A stretch of DNA of 18,385 nt from SFWF01 sp045638145 (GCA_045638145.1 JAZUAU010000010.1:1-18385), one strand, 5' to 3'; shown: positions 1 through 5,857, counted from the stretch's first letter. Numbers and translations: made by a program. The notes: generated by a model from the letters alone, not told the origin.

Positions 1-1
1 C

Positions 2-232
2 AAGGATTCGATGCTTGACGTGTATGAACGAATAAGCGCAAGCGGAAAAACCTATTTTGTCGCAAAAACGGGTTTTATCGTTGTTGCGGTCATAACCGCC
101 TGCGATGTTGTAAACAAGGAATTTGTAGCGCAGCTGAAAGCGCTTACAAAACAATGCGAGGTTAAATTATTTAATAATACCTCAACAACGGAGCCTGTGC
201 AGATGAATATAGAGGACGGTGGCGCCGAATGA
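2..232 (+). CDS. Unrecognised small phage protein, possibly 5'-truncated
   Basis: I do not recognise this protein. It could start at the ATG at 11, which has AAGGA just upstream at 2-6, giving 73 residues. The frame stays open to the left edge of the window, so it may equally be the C-terminal end of a longer gene. It has a short hydrophobic stretch (FIVVAVITACDVV) that is too weak to call a membrane segment, and an acidic C-terminus (IEDGGAE). Its stop overlaps the ATG of the next gene in an ATGA junction, which supports it as a translated member of the operon. No function is assigned. Confidence 0.55.
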   Translation, partial: KDSMLDVYERISASGKTYFVAKTGFIVVAVITACDVVNKEFVAQLKALTKQCEVKLFNNTSTTEPVQMNIEDGGAE

Positions 233-333
233 TTTTTAAAGATATCGGCGCCGTTATAGGTGCGCTCGCGATTGGCGTTATCGTGGGTTTGTTTCTTGCT
301 GCGCTTTTATCGGCTAACCATAAGCGGAGGTAG
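229..333 (+). CDS. 34-residue single-pass membrane peptide
   Basis: This short reading frame starts at an ATG that overlaps the previous stop (ATGA), so it is probably translationally coupled. The peptide has a short N-terminus (MIFKD), one long hydrophobic helix of about 22 residues rich in Gly and Ala with small-residue spacing (IGALAIGVIVG), and a basic tail (NHKRR). This predicts one membrane pass with the basic end in the cytoplasm. The sequence GCGGAGG at its 3' end doubles as the ribosome binding site of the next gene. Its position in an early or middle operon away from the lysis genes argues against a classical holin. Its role is unknown: it could be a superinfection-exclusion peptide, a toxin-like peptide or a host membrane modulator. 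Confidence 0.5.
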   Translation: MIFKDIGAVIGALAIGVIVGLFLAALLSANHKRR

Positions 334-336
334 CCT

Positions 337-573
337 ATGCTAAAGAAAAACTGTCCCGTTTGCAATGAAAAATATAGCCCGACCAACCCACGGGATAACA
401 TATGCCCGGACTGCCGCCAATGGCACGCCCTGGCATACAAAGAAAAAGACCCGATGAAGGTGGAGCGCATCCGCGCGCTTTATAATGCCGAACACAAGCC
501 GTACCTTTCATACGGTAAATTTGTTGCGCTGTTAGATGATGTTGAAAGGAAAAGAAAACTCAATGACGGTTAA
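337..573 (+). CDS. Small zinc-ribbon protein
   Basis: The 78-residue protein opens with two Cys pairs, CPVC (residues 7-10) and CPDC (23-26), separated by a polar loop. This is the pattern of a four-cysteine zinc ribbon. The remainder is charged and probably helical (around PMKVERIRALYNAEHKPYL), ending in a basic segment (VERKRKLNDG). Ribosome binding site GCGGAGG lies 6 nt before the ATG. Small zinc-ribbon proteins are common in Firmicutes phage operons next to late regulators and usually have no assigned function. Nucleic-acid or protein binding is the reasonable inference. It overlaps the start of the sigma-like gene by 11 nt, which supports shared translation and possibly a shared regulatory job. 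Confidence 0.7.
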   Translation: MLKKNCPVCNEKYSPTNPRDNICPDCRQWHALAYKEKDPMKVERIRALYNAEHKPYLSYGKFVALLDDVERKRKLNDG

Positions 574-970
574 GGAAAAGAAAAGACTGCTTAATGAAAT
601 TCAGATCCGGCGTAACCGTATTGAAAGCCTTGAAAATAAAATATCTGCAAAAGCAACTGAGCAACCCTTTCAGAAAGCAAAACAAAACGGCGCAGTTCAA
701 GGCTGCACGGATGCAACAGATATTTTAACCCGCTATACCGAGGCGAAGGAAAGTTTAATAGATACAATGCGGGAAGAACTTGCTGGACTGCTGGAAACAG
801 AAACCCGAATACGCCGCGGAATTAAATGTCTTCCCTTGGTAGAAAGGGAAATATTAGAGCTGCGGTATATTGATGGCAAATCGCTCCTATGGATAGCGCG
901 CAAGTTGAATTATAGTTACGACCACATTAGACATTTGCACGGCATTGCCCTGCTGCATTGGGAAATATAA
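563..970 (+). CDS. Sigma-70 region 4-like protein, probable late-gene regulator
   Basis: The 135-residue protein has a charged, coiled-coil-like N-terminal half (residues 1-85, rich in Lys, Glu and Arg) and a C-terminal helix-turn-helix (about 91-130). In that region LPLVEREILELRYIDGKS is followed by IARKLNYSYDHIRHLH, the familiar layout of sigma region 4 and of ArpU/DUF1492-type phage regulators. Members of that group sit just upstream of packaging genes and are thought to activate or recruit polymerase for late transcription. I chose the ATG at 563, with AAAGGA 12 nt upstream. An in-frame ATG at 536 would add 9 residues but has no ribosome binding site. It is the last gene before a strong terminator. 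The DNA-binding call is secure; the late-activator role is inferred from family and position. Confidence 0.75.
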   Translation: MTVKEKKRLLNEIQIRRNRIESLENKISAKATEQPFQKAKQNGAVQGCTDATDILTRYTEAKESLIDTMREELAGLLETETRIRRGIKCLPLVEREILELRYIDGKSLLWIARKLNYSYDHIRHLHGIALLHWEI

Positions 971-998
971 AAAGGGAGTCGCACAGACTCCCTTTTTT
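971..998 (+). terminator. Intrinsic terminator after the sigma-like gene
   Basis: A perfect 10-bp stem, AAAGGGAGTC (971-980) with GACTCCCTTT (986-995), closes a 5-nt loop (GCACA) and runs into a T tract ending at 998. It begins directly after the stop codon of the sigma-like gene. It should end the left-hand operon and insulate the promoter 43 bp downstream. Confidence 0.9.
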
Positions 999-1040
999 GT
1001 TAAAAAAATTGAAAAAATTTTATTTTTTTGCAAAAAAGAC

Positions 1041-1069
1041 TTGACATACTGCAAGCAGTATGCTATAAT
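1041..1069 (+). promoter_or_regulatory. Consensus sigma-A promoter
   Basis: The -35 box TTGACA (1041-1046) and the -10 box TATAAT (1064-1069) are both perfect consensus and are separated by exactly 17 nt. Transcription should start near 1076-1078. A second overlapping TATAAT occurs at 1069-1074. The promoter lies in a gene-free gap just past a terminator and faces the small-gene cassette starting at 1127. So strong a promoter on a phage genome would probably be harmful unless repressed, which fits the palindrome embedded in it. Confidence 0.92.
1045..1062. promoter_or_regulatory. Palindromic operator inside the promoter spacer
   Basis: CATACTGC (1045-1052), AA, GCAGTATG (1055-1062) form a perfect inverted repeat of 8-2-8 bp. 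It fills the spacer between the -35 and -10 boxes and overlaps the last two bases of the -35 box. A dimeric repressor bound here would block polymerase. The most obvious candidate ligand is the ribbon-helix-helix protein encoded third in the same transcript. As RNA the repeat is upstream of the start site, so it acts as DNA and not as a terminator. Confidence 0.75.
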
Positions 1070-1094
1070 ATAATTACAGCGAGGGGGAACCCAA

Positions 1095-1112
1095 GTGAGT
1101 TTTAAAAAATAA
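1095..1112 (+). other. Possible 5-codon leader reading frame
   Basis: In the leader of the cassette transcript, GTG (1095) is preceded by GAGGGGG (1081-1087) at 8 nt and is followed by four sense codons and TAA (1110-1112). The stop abuts the strong ribosome binding site of the first real gene. It could couple or modulate initiation, or it could be chance. Confidence 0.2.
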
Positions 1113-1126
1113 GGGGGGTGGTTAAA

Positions 1127-1231
1127 ATGAAAAACCAAAAAGAAAAGCCTACCACTTTTCAAATTGCGACATTGATAATCGAAGCCGTCACAGCCCTGGC
1201 TGCTTTGATTACTGCAATTAAATGGTGGTAG
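1127..1231 (+). CDS. 34-residue membrane peptide of the 1041-1740 cassette
   Basis: The frame has a very strong ribosome binding site (AAGGGGGGTGG, 1111-1121) 5 nt before its ATG, and it is the first gene behind a consensus promoter, so I take it as real despite its size. The peptide has a polar basic N-terminus (MKNQKEKPTT), one hydrophobic helix (about residues 11-31, with a single Glu at 19) and ends in KWW. The layout resembles small holin-like or type-I-toxin-like peptides of Firmicutes elements, but I cannot name a family. The terminal Trp pair suggests anchoring at the lipid interface. It is followed by a hairpin and then a second small membrane protein. Confidence 0.65.
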   Translation: MKNQKEKPTTFQIATLIIEAVTALAALITAIKWW

Positions 1232-1238
1232 GCACCGA

Positions 1239-1258
1239 GGAGGGGCGCAAGCCCCTCC
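1239..1258 (+). other. 8-bp GNRA hairpin between the two small membrane genes
   Basis: GGAGGGGC (1239-1246) and GCCCCTCC (1251-1258) pair perfectly around a GCAA tetraloop. The structure is very stable, but no T run follows, so it is not a normal terminator. It sits 8 nt after the stop of the first peptide gene and 52 nt before the next start. It could attenuate, protect the 3' end of a processed mRNA, or bind a protein or RNA. Its 5' arm also looks like a ribosome binding site (GGAGGGG) that would be hidden in the stem. Confidence 0.6.
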
Positions 1259-1310
1259 AAACCCTTAAGGTTGGCATAGTTATTATAACACAAAGAAAGG
1301 AGCTTGACAA

Positions 1311-1487
1311 GTGGCAAAAAGAATATGGTGGTTTATACCCATAGTCGTTCTGGTTGTTTTAACGGCAAATGTTGGCTTAACTGTTCCGATTCGAATAGCG
1401 TTTGCTGCGTTTGCGGTCGTTATGTTGGTAGATATTATAATGGCAATTAGGAGGTTCGATAATGACAGAGGAAAAAAGGAAGACTAA
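1311..1487 (+). CDS. 58-residue two-helix membrane protein
   Basis: A GTG start with AAAGGAG (1296-1302) 8 nt upstream opens a 58-residue protein. Two hydrophobic segments (about residues 6-21 and 30-46) are separated by a short loop containing Pro and Arg (TVPIRI), and the C-terminus is charged (RRFDNDRGKKED). This predicts a helical hairpin in the membrane. The 3' end overlaps the next gene by 26 nt, so the two are likely co-translated. No family is recognised. Together with the 34-residue peptide it forms the membrane part of the cassette. A lysogen-expressed membrane function such as exclusion, or a toxin partner, is possible but not shown. Confidence 0.6.
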   Translation: MAKRIWWFIPIVVLVVLTANVGLTVPIRIAFAAFAVVMLVDIIMAIRRFDNDRGKKED

Positions 1488-1653
1488 AACCTCGACTGCG
1501 GTCAAGGCAAGGTATAATCAAAAAGCGTATGATGTTATATCAATTCGTGTACCCAAAGAAATGGCTCAGCGCTTTAAGGATAAGTGTGCCGAGGATGATA
1601 AATCGCAGGCTCAGGTAATTAAAGACGCGATAAACGCTTTTTTAAATCAATAG
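1462..1653 (+). CDS. Ribbon-helix-helix DNA-binding protein, probable autoregulator
   Basis: The 63-residue protein has a basic, Thr-rich N-terminal arm (residues 1-23) followed by the Arc/CopG-type fold: a beta strand (about VISIRVP, 26-32), helix 1 (KEMAQRFKDKCAEDD) and helix 2 (SQAQVIKDAINAFL). Alternating residues of the strand would contact DNA in a dimer. Ribosome binding site AGGAGG (1449-1454) lies 7 nt before the ATG. Such proteins commonly bind palindromes in their own promoters or serve as antitoxins. A matching 18-bp palindrome lies in the only visible promoter of this transcript, so autorepression is the leading inference. A terminator follows 50 nt downstream. Confidence 0.82.
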   Translation: MTEEKRKTKTSTAVKARYNQKAYDVISIRVPKEMAQRFKDKCAEDDKSQAQVIKDAINAFLNQ

Positions 1654-1701
1654 CAGGTTAACACACCGCAGCACAAAAATAATGATAATATGATATTGTA
1701 G

Positions 1702-1740
1702 AGAAAAGGACAAACGGGAAATCGCTTGTCCTTTTCTTAT
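1702..1740 (+). terminator. Terminator closing the small-gene cassette
   Basis: The stem AGAAAAGGACAA (1702-1713) pairs perfectly with TTGTCCTTTTCT (1726-1737) around a 12-nt loop and is followed by a short TAT-rich tail. The T run is weaker than in the 971-998 terminator, but the 12-bp stem is strong. With the promoter at 1041 it delimits an independent transcription unit. Confidence 0.75.
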
Positions 1741-1782
1741 TTGTGGCAGACAAAGCGTTCTGTCGGATGAGGTGGCGGGGAA

Positions 1783-2196
1783 ATACTTAAAGCGTGTAAA
1801 TATTGCGGGGGGATACATAAATCCGATTTTATGTGCCCTCGAAAACCAAAGAGTCAATATGTGCGTGATGAAAAGATAGTTGCCTTCAGAAACTCAAAAG
1901 AGTGGAAGGAGAAAAGAGCGAAGGTTAAACAACGCGACTGCGGTTGCTGCGTTGCTTGCTGGTATAACATAGCGGGAACGCTTAAGCGTGTCAACACTCG
2001 TACACTCTCGGTGCATCATATTGTACCTCTCGTTATAGCGTGGGCGCTGCGACTGTGTGACGACAACCTCATAACTCTATGCGAGCATCATCACGAAGAG
2101 GCGGAAAAAGGTGCAATTCCGCAGCAATTATTGTTTGATTTAGTGAAAAAAGGGGTAAAAATATCCCCCCCGGGGGGTGCTATCCAAAAACCGTAG
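1783..2196 (+). CDS. HNH endonuclease of the packaging module, probable ATA start
   Basis: The first ATG in frame is at 1831, but the open frame upstream encodes ILKACKYCGGIHKSDF, which matches the usual N-terminus of phage HNH proteins: a CxxC...H...C zinc knuckle at residues 5-18 of the extended protein. The frame is closed by TGA at 1768, and the only plausible start codon between is ATA at 1783, with GAGGTG (1769-1774) 8 nt upstream. The extended protein has 137 residues: CVAC (56-59), catalytic HH (78-79) in SVHHIVPL, Asn 95 in DDNLITLC, and CEHHHEE (100-106). HNH proteins beside terminase genes assist cos cleavage in HK97-like phages. The family is certain; the ATA start is inference, and an indel in the GGGG tract at 1777-1780 is the alternative. 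Confidence 0.85.
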   Translation: MLKACKYCGGIHKSDFMCPRKPKSQYVRDEKIVAFRNSKEWKEKRAKVKQRDCGCCVACWYNIAGTLKRVNTRTLSVHHIVPLVIAWALRLCDDNLITLCEHHHEEAEKGAIPQQLLFDLVKKGVKISPPGGAIQKP

Positions 2197-2208
2197 CGCT
2201 TTTGGATA
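2165..2208. other. Candidate cos region: C/G palindrome and hairpin
   Basis: A run of 7 C then 6 G (2165-2177) contains the perfect palindrome CCCCCCGGGGGG. Three nt later TATCCAAAA (2181-2189) pairs with TTTTGGATA (2200-2208) around a 10-nt loop. It overlaps the last codons of the HNH gene and lies just before the terminase genes. In cos phages of Gram-positive hosts the cohesive site typically sits here and has a short GC-rich overhang, and HNH genes are linked to that packaging mode. The hairpin has no T tract, so it is not a clear terminator. No cut site can be read from the sequence alone. Confidence 0.4.
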
Positions 2209-2351
2209 CCGACCGCAGGGGTTTATAAATAAAAAATTCCCAATATGGCTTTTTAAAAAAACAACCGCAAGGCAAAAATGTTGTGATTTTCTTGCCATTT
2301 TATAAATAAGATTCATATTTATGCGCGGCAAAAAAAGGAGTGAAAACAGAG
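2197..2351. other. Gene-free gap before the terminase genes
   Basis: This 155-bp AT-rich gap has no convincing reading frame. It holds an exact 11-bp direct repeat, TTTATAAATAA, at 2222-2232 and 2299-2309, and an imperfect hairpin pairing GGCAAAAAT (2271-2279) with ATTTTCTTGCC (2286-2296). I see no good -35/-10 pair. The repeats could be terminase-binding sites or a late control region. Confidence 0.35.
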
Positions 2352-2915
2352 GTGCCGAGACCTTCAAAATCAATAAATTCAGTAGCGGGACACCGCACAA
2401 AAGCTGAAAAAAGTCTACGTGAAAATGCCGAAAAAGGTTTAAAAACAGGCGCAAAAATGAAGGAGTTTCTTGAGGTCAAAAACGACCCGGTTGCTCATTC
2501 TCAGTTTGTGCGCGTTCGCAAATTACTGAAGGCTAATGACAAGGACGACGATATGTACTCGGCCGTCGTTAATAGGTATTGTTTGCTTTACTCCGAGTGC
2601 AAAAAATATGAAGTTTTGAAAGATGCATATTCGAGCAGCATAGAGGAACTATCAGCTGATAAAGAACTCGTTGTTGAGGGATATGCCACCAGCTGCGCCG
2701 ATGCGGTATCACTGACAACATACTACAAAATGAAAAACAATTTTTCGAAGGCGATCATCTCTCTTGACGCTGCGATTATGTCAAAGCGCAAGATGATGTT
2801 TGATATTGAAAAGGAAAATCTAATGACGGTCGCATCCGGCTTGCGCTCAATTCCTAAAAAGCCCGTTGAGATCGAGGAGGATCCCGTGCTTAAGGCGCTG
2901 AGGGATGATGATTAA
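2352..2915 (+). CDS. terS: Terminase small subunit (P27-like)
   Basis: The small subunit recognises phage DNA at the packaging site and hands it to the large subunit. I chose the GTG at 2352 because AAAGGAG (2334-2340) is 11 nt upstream and the protein then begins MPRPSKS, the usual opening of this family. An in-frame GTG at 2340 overlaps the ribosome binding site itself. The result is 187 residues: a basic, helical N-terminal part (to about 45), a middle helical region of the type that oligomerises, and an acidic C-terminus (EEDPVLKALRDDD). The stop overlaps the large-subunit start by 11 nt. Assignment rests on this opening, its length and its position directly before the large subunit. Confidence 0.8.
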   Translation: MPRPSKSINSVAGHRTKAEKSLRENAEKGLKTGAKMKEFLEVKNDPVAHSQFVRVRKLLKANDKDDDMYSAVVNRYCLLYSECKKYEVLKDAYSSSIEELSADKELVVEGYATSCADAVSLTTYYKMKNNFSKAIISLDAAIMSKRKMMFDIEKENLMTVASGLRSIPKKPVEIEEDPVLKALRDDD

Positions 2916-4608
2916 ACAGAGCCGTGCTTACCGTTATGCTACATGGTGCGTTAATGAGACCGAGGGAAAGACGGGAAACTATGTAAAAAAGCAGTGCGCC
3001 GCCTGGATAAAAATCTGTGACGATGAGGATCCCGAAGCGTATATAGATGAGAAAACTTACAAAAAGATACTCAAATTACTGCGTCTGATGGTGCATCCGG
3101 ATCTCCGGCGTCCGATGGATGAAGCTTTGGAAGATTATGCGATGCTATTGATAACGGCTGTGTTTTGCACAAAGCACAGGGAAACAGGAAACAGATATTA
3201 TCAAACAGCACTATTGAAGATCTGCCGAAAGAACTTCAAAACCTTTACCGCTGCGGTAATCTTTATTATCGCTATGCTTATTGAGCCCCGATTCAGTAGA
3301 TTCTTTTCAGTGGCGCCGGATCTGAAACTATCAAAAGAGTTGCAGGTGGCCATTAAGAAAATTATTAAAAGTTCGCCGGCATTAAATAAAGACAAATATT
3401 TCAAATCACTCCGGAGCGAGATCAGATGTCCGATAAACGATAGCGAATATACGCCGCTTGCGTATTCTGAAGACCGTATGGACGGCAAGCTCGCCGCAAT
3501 GTTCTTAGCAGACGAGGCCGGCGCAATGGATAGTTACCCGGTTGAAGCTATGAGGTCCTCACAGCTTACGCTCAAGGACAAACTTGGAATCATACTTTCC
3601 ACAGAATATTCCAACGACAACAATGTGCTCATCGATGAGACGGATCGTGCAAAAAAGATCCTGGACGGTTTGCTTGAAGACAGAAGATACTTCGCGCTTA
3701 TTTATGAACCTGATACGGAATACCATTCCGGGGACAGGTGGAAGACGGCAAACGAAGCGATATATCAGTCCAACCCTATTGCGGTTTCTTATCCGTATGT
3801 TTTTGAGGAACTCTTAAAAATGCGTGCTCTCGCTATTCTTTATGAGAACAAGCGCGAGAATTTCATTTGTAAACACCTAAACATTCATTATAAATCGCTT
3901 GGCGTAGAAGGTTTTATTGATATTGGTAAGGTAAAAGAGTGCGTCATTGAGCCGAATCCTGATTTTTGGAGAGGGCGGCGCGTATATCTCGGGCTTGACC
4001 TTTCCCAAACAGACGATAACACTTCGGTTGCAATGGTAACCTTTGTTGACGGTGCAGTTTATGCGAAGGTGTGGGCTTTTGTTCCCAGGGATGCGGTAGA
4101 GTTGAAGTCAATACGTGAGGGCGTCGATTATAACAGAATGATAAAGGACGGCGAGGCATTTGCCTGCGGCGATAGCGTTATAGATTATCAGTTTGTTGAA
4201 CGCTTTATTCAGATGTTGCCATATCGCTATGGTGTTGAAATAGTTCAGCTTGGTTTTGACAGATATAACGCTATTTCATCGGTTCAGAAGTTGGAAAACC
4301 CGAAAGATCCGGCTATCGTTCCGATCGAGTGCGTTGAGATTCGCCAGCATTCATCTGTTTTGCATCCGGCGACGAAATTTTTGAAGGAGAAGATCCTCGA
4401 GAAACTCTTTAGGTATGAAAGAAATCGGCTGCTTGAAATAAACTTTCAAAATGCCCGATGCACGGAGGATACAAACCTCAATAAATATGTCAATAAGAAA
4501 AAATCAACCGGCAAGGTTGATATGGTCATCTCTATTATTAACGCGCTTTATTTGTTGTTAGTAAATGAGATCTTAGCCCAGGAAAGTTGGGGCGGCCAAA
4601 GTTTTTAA
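2905..4608 (+). CDS. terL: Terminase large subunit
   Basis: This is the ATPase-nuclease motor that pumps DNA through the portal and cuts it. The protein has 567 residues, a normal length. The N-terminal ATPase carries a Walker A variant, CRKNFKT (about 107-113), and Walker B MFLADE (199-204, catalytic D203 and E204). The C-terminal RuvC-like nuclease shows GLDLS (D365) followed by D370/D371, GFDRY (D452) and a late KVDM (D539), the acidic residues that bind metal. It belongs to the Terminase_1/HK97 type. Two adjacent ATG codons at 2905 and 2908 are possible starts; both overlap the end of the small subunit, suggesting translational coupling. The portal follows 16 nt downstream. Confidence 0.95.
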   Translation: MMIKQSRAYRYATWCVNETEGKTGNYVKKQCAAWIKICDDEDPEAYIDEKTYKKILKLLRLMVHPDLRRPMDEALEDYAMLLITAVFCTKHRETGNRYYQTALLKICRKNFKTFTAAVIFIIAMLIEPRFSRFFSVAPDLKLSKELQVAIKKIIKSSPALNKDKYFKSLRSEIRCPINDSEYTPLAYSEDRMDGKLAAMFLADEAGAMDSYPVEAMRSSQLTLKDKLGIILSTEYSNDNNVLIDETDRAKKILDGLLEDRRYFALIYEPDTEYHSGDRWKTANEAIYQSNPIAVSYPYVFEELLKMRALAILYENKRENFICKHLNIHYKSLGVEGFIDIGKVKECVIEPNPDFWRGRRVYLGLDLSQTDDNTSVAMVTFVDGAVYAKVWAFVPRDAVELKSIREGVDYNRMIKDGEAFACGDSVIDYQFVERFIQMLPYRYGVEIVQLGFDRYNAISSVQKLENPKDPAIVPIECVEIRQHSSVLHPATKFLKEKILEKLFRYERNRLLEINFQNARCTEDTNLNKYVNKKKSTGKVDMVISIINALYLLLVNEILAQESWGGQSF

Positions 4609-4624
4609 TTTGGAGGAATGCTGA

Positions 4625-5857
4625 ATGGCTATTTGGCCTTTTGGGAGCAAAAAAACCGAAGAGAGAGCCGAGACAAGTGCTAAAAAAAATGACAGTGAAA
4701 ATTTAACACTTGAGCAGATATTTGGAACGGCAGAGTGTAGTAGAGATATGGCGCTGCAAATACCTGCGGTATCAGCAGCAATAAATAAGATCGGCAACAC
4801 AATAGCTCGTTTGCCGGTCAGACTTTATGACGAATCAAGCGGTCGTCCGGTTTGTGTAAAAGATGACCGCCGCGCTCATCTGCTGTCCGTTGACTCAGGC
4901 GATACTCTTGATATTGCAAATTTTTGGAAAGCTATCATAGCCGATTACTATCTCGGTAAAGGTGCATACATATTTATCGACAAAAACAATGGGGAGTTTA
5001 GATCTCTCAGATATGTTGATAGCAACCGTGTAAGCGTTGCGTTTAATGAAGATCCCATTTTTAAGGATTACGACATATACGTGGACGGTGGCAAACACTA
5101 TCCATTTGAGTTTATTAAGGTTTTGCGCAGCACTAAAAACGGAGCACGATCAACGCCTATCACAACTGAAAACAGTAAGATATTGGCGGTGGCATATGAA
5201 ACGCTGGTGTTTGAACATAAGCAGGTTAAAAAAGGCGGCAACAAGCGAGGCTTTTTTAAATCGGCAAAGCAATTGTCGGGACCTGCCCTTGAATCTCTTA
5301 AGGATGCGGCAAACAGTTTGTATAACGGTTCTGAAGGAAGCGAGAGGAATCTTGTCTTAAATGACGGTGTTGATTTCAAAGAAACGAGTGCCACTTCTGT
5401 TGAACTACAGCTTAACGAAAATAAACGCACCAATTCGGATGAAATATATACGATATTCGGTTTTCCGTCTTCGGTTATTCGCGGCGGCGCTACTGAGAAC
5501 GATAAGAAACTATTTGATAGCTGCGTTGTGGATTTGTTATGCGTTATCGAGGCGGCGTTAGATAAGGATCTATTGCTTGAATCGGAAAAGGCAACCCGTT
5601 ATTTTGCTTTCGATACCCGCGAACTTACGCGCGGCAATATTAAAGAACGTTTTGAAGCCTACGAGATAGCTATTCGTAATCATTTTATGCAGCGTGACGA
5701 GGTCAGGAGGGAAGAGGATCTTGAACCTCTAAACTTTAACTATATAACACTCGGTCTTGCGGACGTGTTCTACGATGTAAAAACAGGCGAGATATTTGTT
5801 CCGAACACCGGGCAAAAAGGCAAAATAAGTGATATGAAAGGAGGTAAAGAGCTTTGA
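4625..5857 (+). CDS. Portal protein, HK97 family
   Basis: The portal forms the dodecameric ring at one capsid vertex through which DNA enters and leaves. The 410-residue length is typical. Recognisable features are the opening MAIWPFGSKK, the early helix around IPAVSAAINKIGNTIARLPVRLYDE (about 41-65), and the FGFPSSVIRGG segment typical of HK97-type portals. GGAGG (4612-4616) lies 8 nt before the ATG. Its 3' end contains a perfect ribosome binding site, AAAGGAGGT, that serves the protease gene, and its TGA overlaps the TTG start of that gene. Confidence 0.93.
   Translation: MAIWPFGSKKTEERAETSAKKNDSENLTLEQIFGTAECSRDMALQIPAVSAAINKIGNTIARLPVRLYDESSGRPVCVKDDRRAHLLSVDSGDTLDIANFWKAIIADYYLGKGAYIFIDKNNGEFRSLRYVDSNRVSVAFNEDPIFKDYDIYVDGGKHYPFEFIKVLRSTKNGARSTPITTENSKILAVAYETLVFEHKQVKKGGNKRGFFKSAKQLSGPALESLKDAANSLYNGSEGSERNLVLNDGVDFKETSATSVELQLNENKRTNSDEIYTIFGFPSSVIRGGATENDKKLFDSCVVDLLCVIEAALDKDLLLESEKATRYFAFDTRELTRGNIKERFEAYEIAIRNHFMQRDEVRREEDLEPLNFNYITLGLADVFYDVKTGEIFVPNTGQKGKISDMKGGKEL

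Noticed and set aside
171..470. 99-residue open frame on the - strand
   Set aside because: It overlaps three tightly coupled + strand genes with good ribosome binding sites and has no site of its own; treated as a shadow frame.
536..562. Upstream start for the sigma-like gene
   Set aside because: The ATG at 536 has no Shine-Dalgarno sequence, while 563 has AAAGGA upstream.
1127..1258. Classical type I toxin-antitoxin pair with antisense RNA
   Set aside because: The peptide size and helix would fit, but I see no convincing antisense promoter or RNA on the - strand, so the claim is not made.
2281..2320. Promoter before the small terminase gene
   Set aside because: The best -35/-10 combinations (TTGTGA or TTGCCA with AT-rich -10) have poor boxes or wrong spacing.
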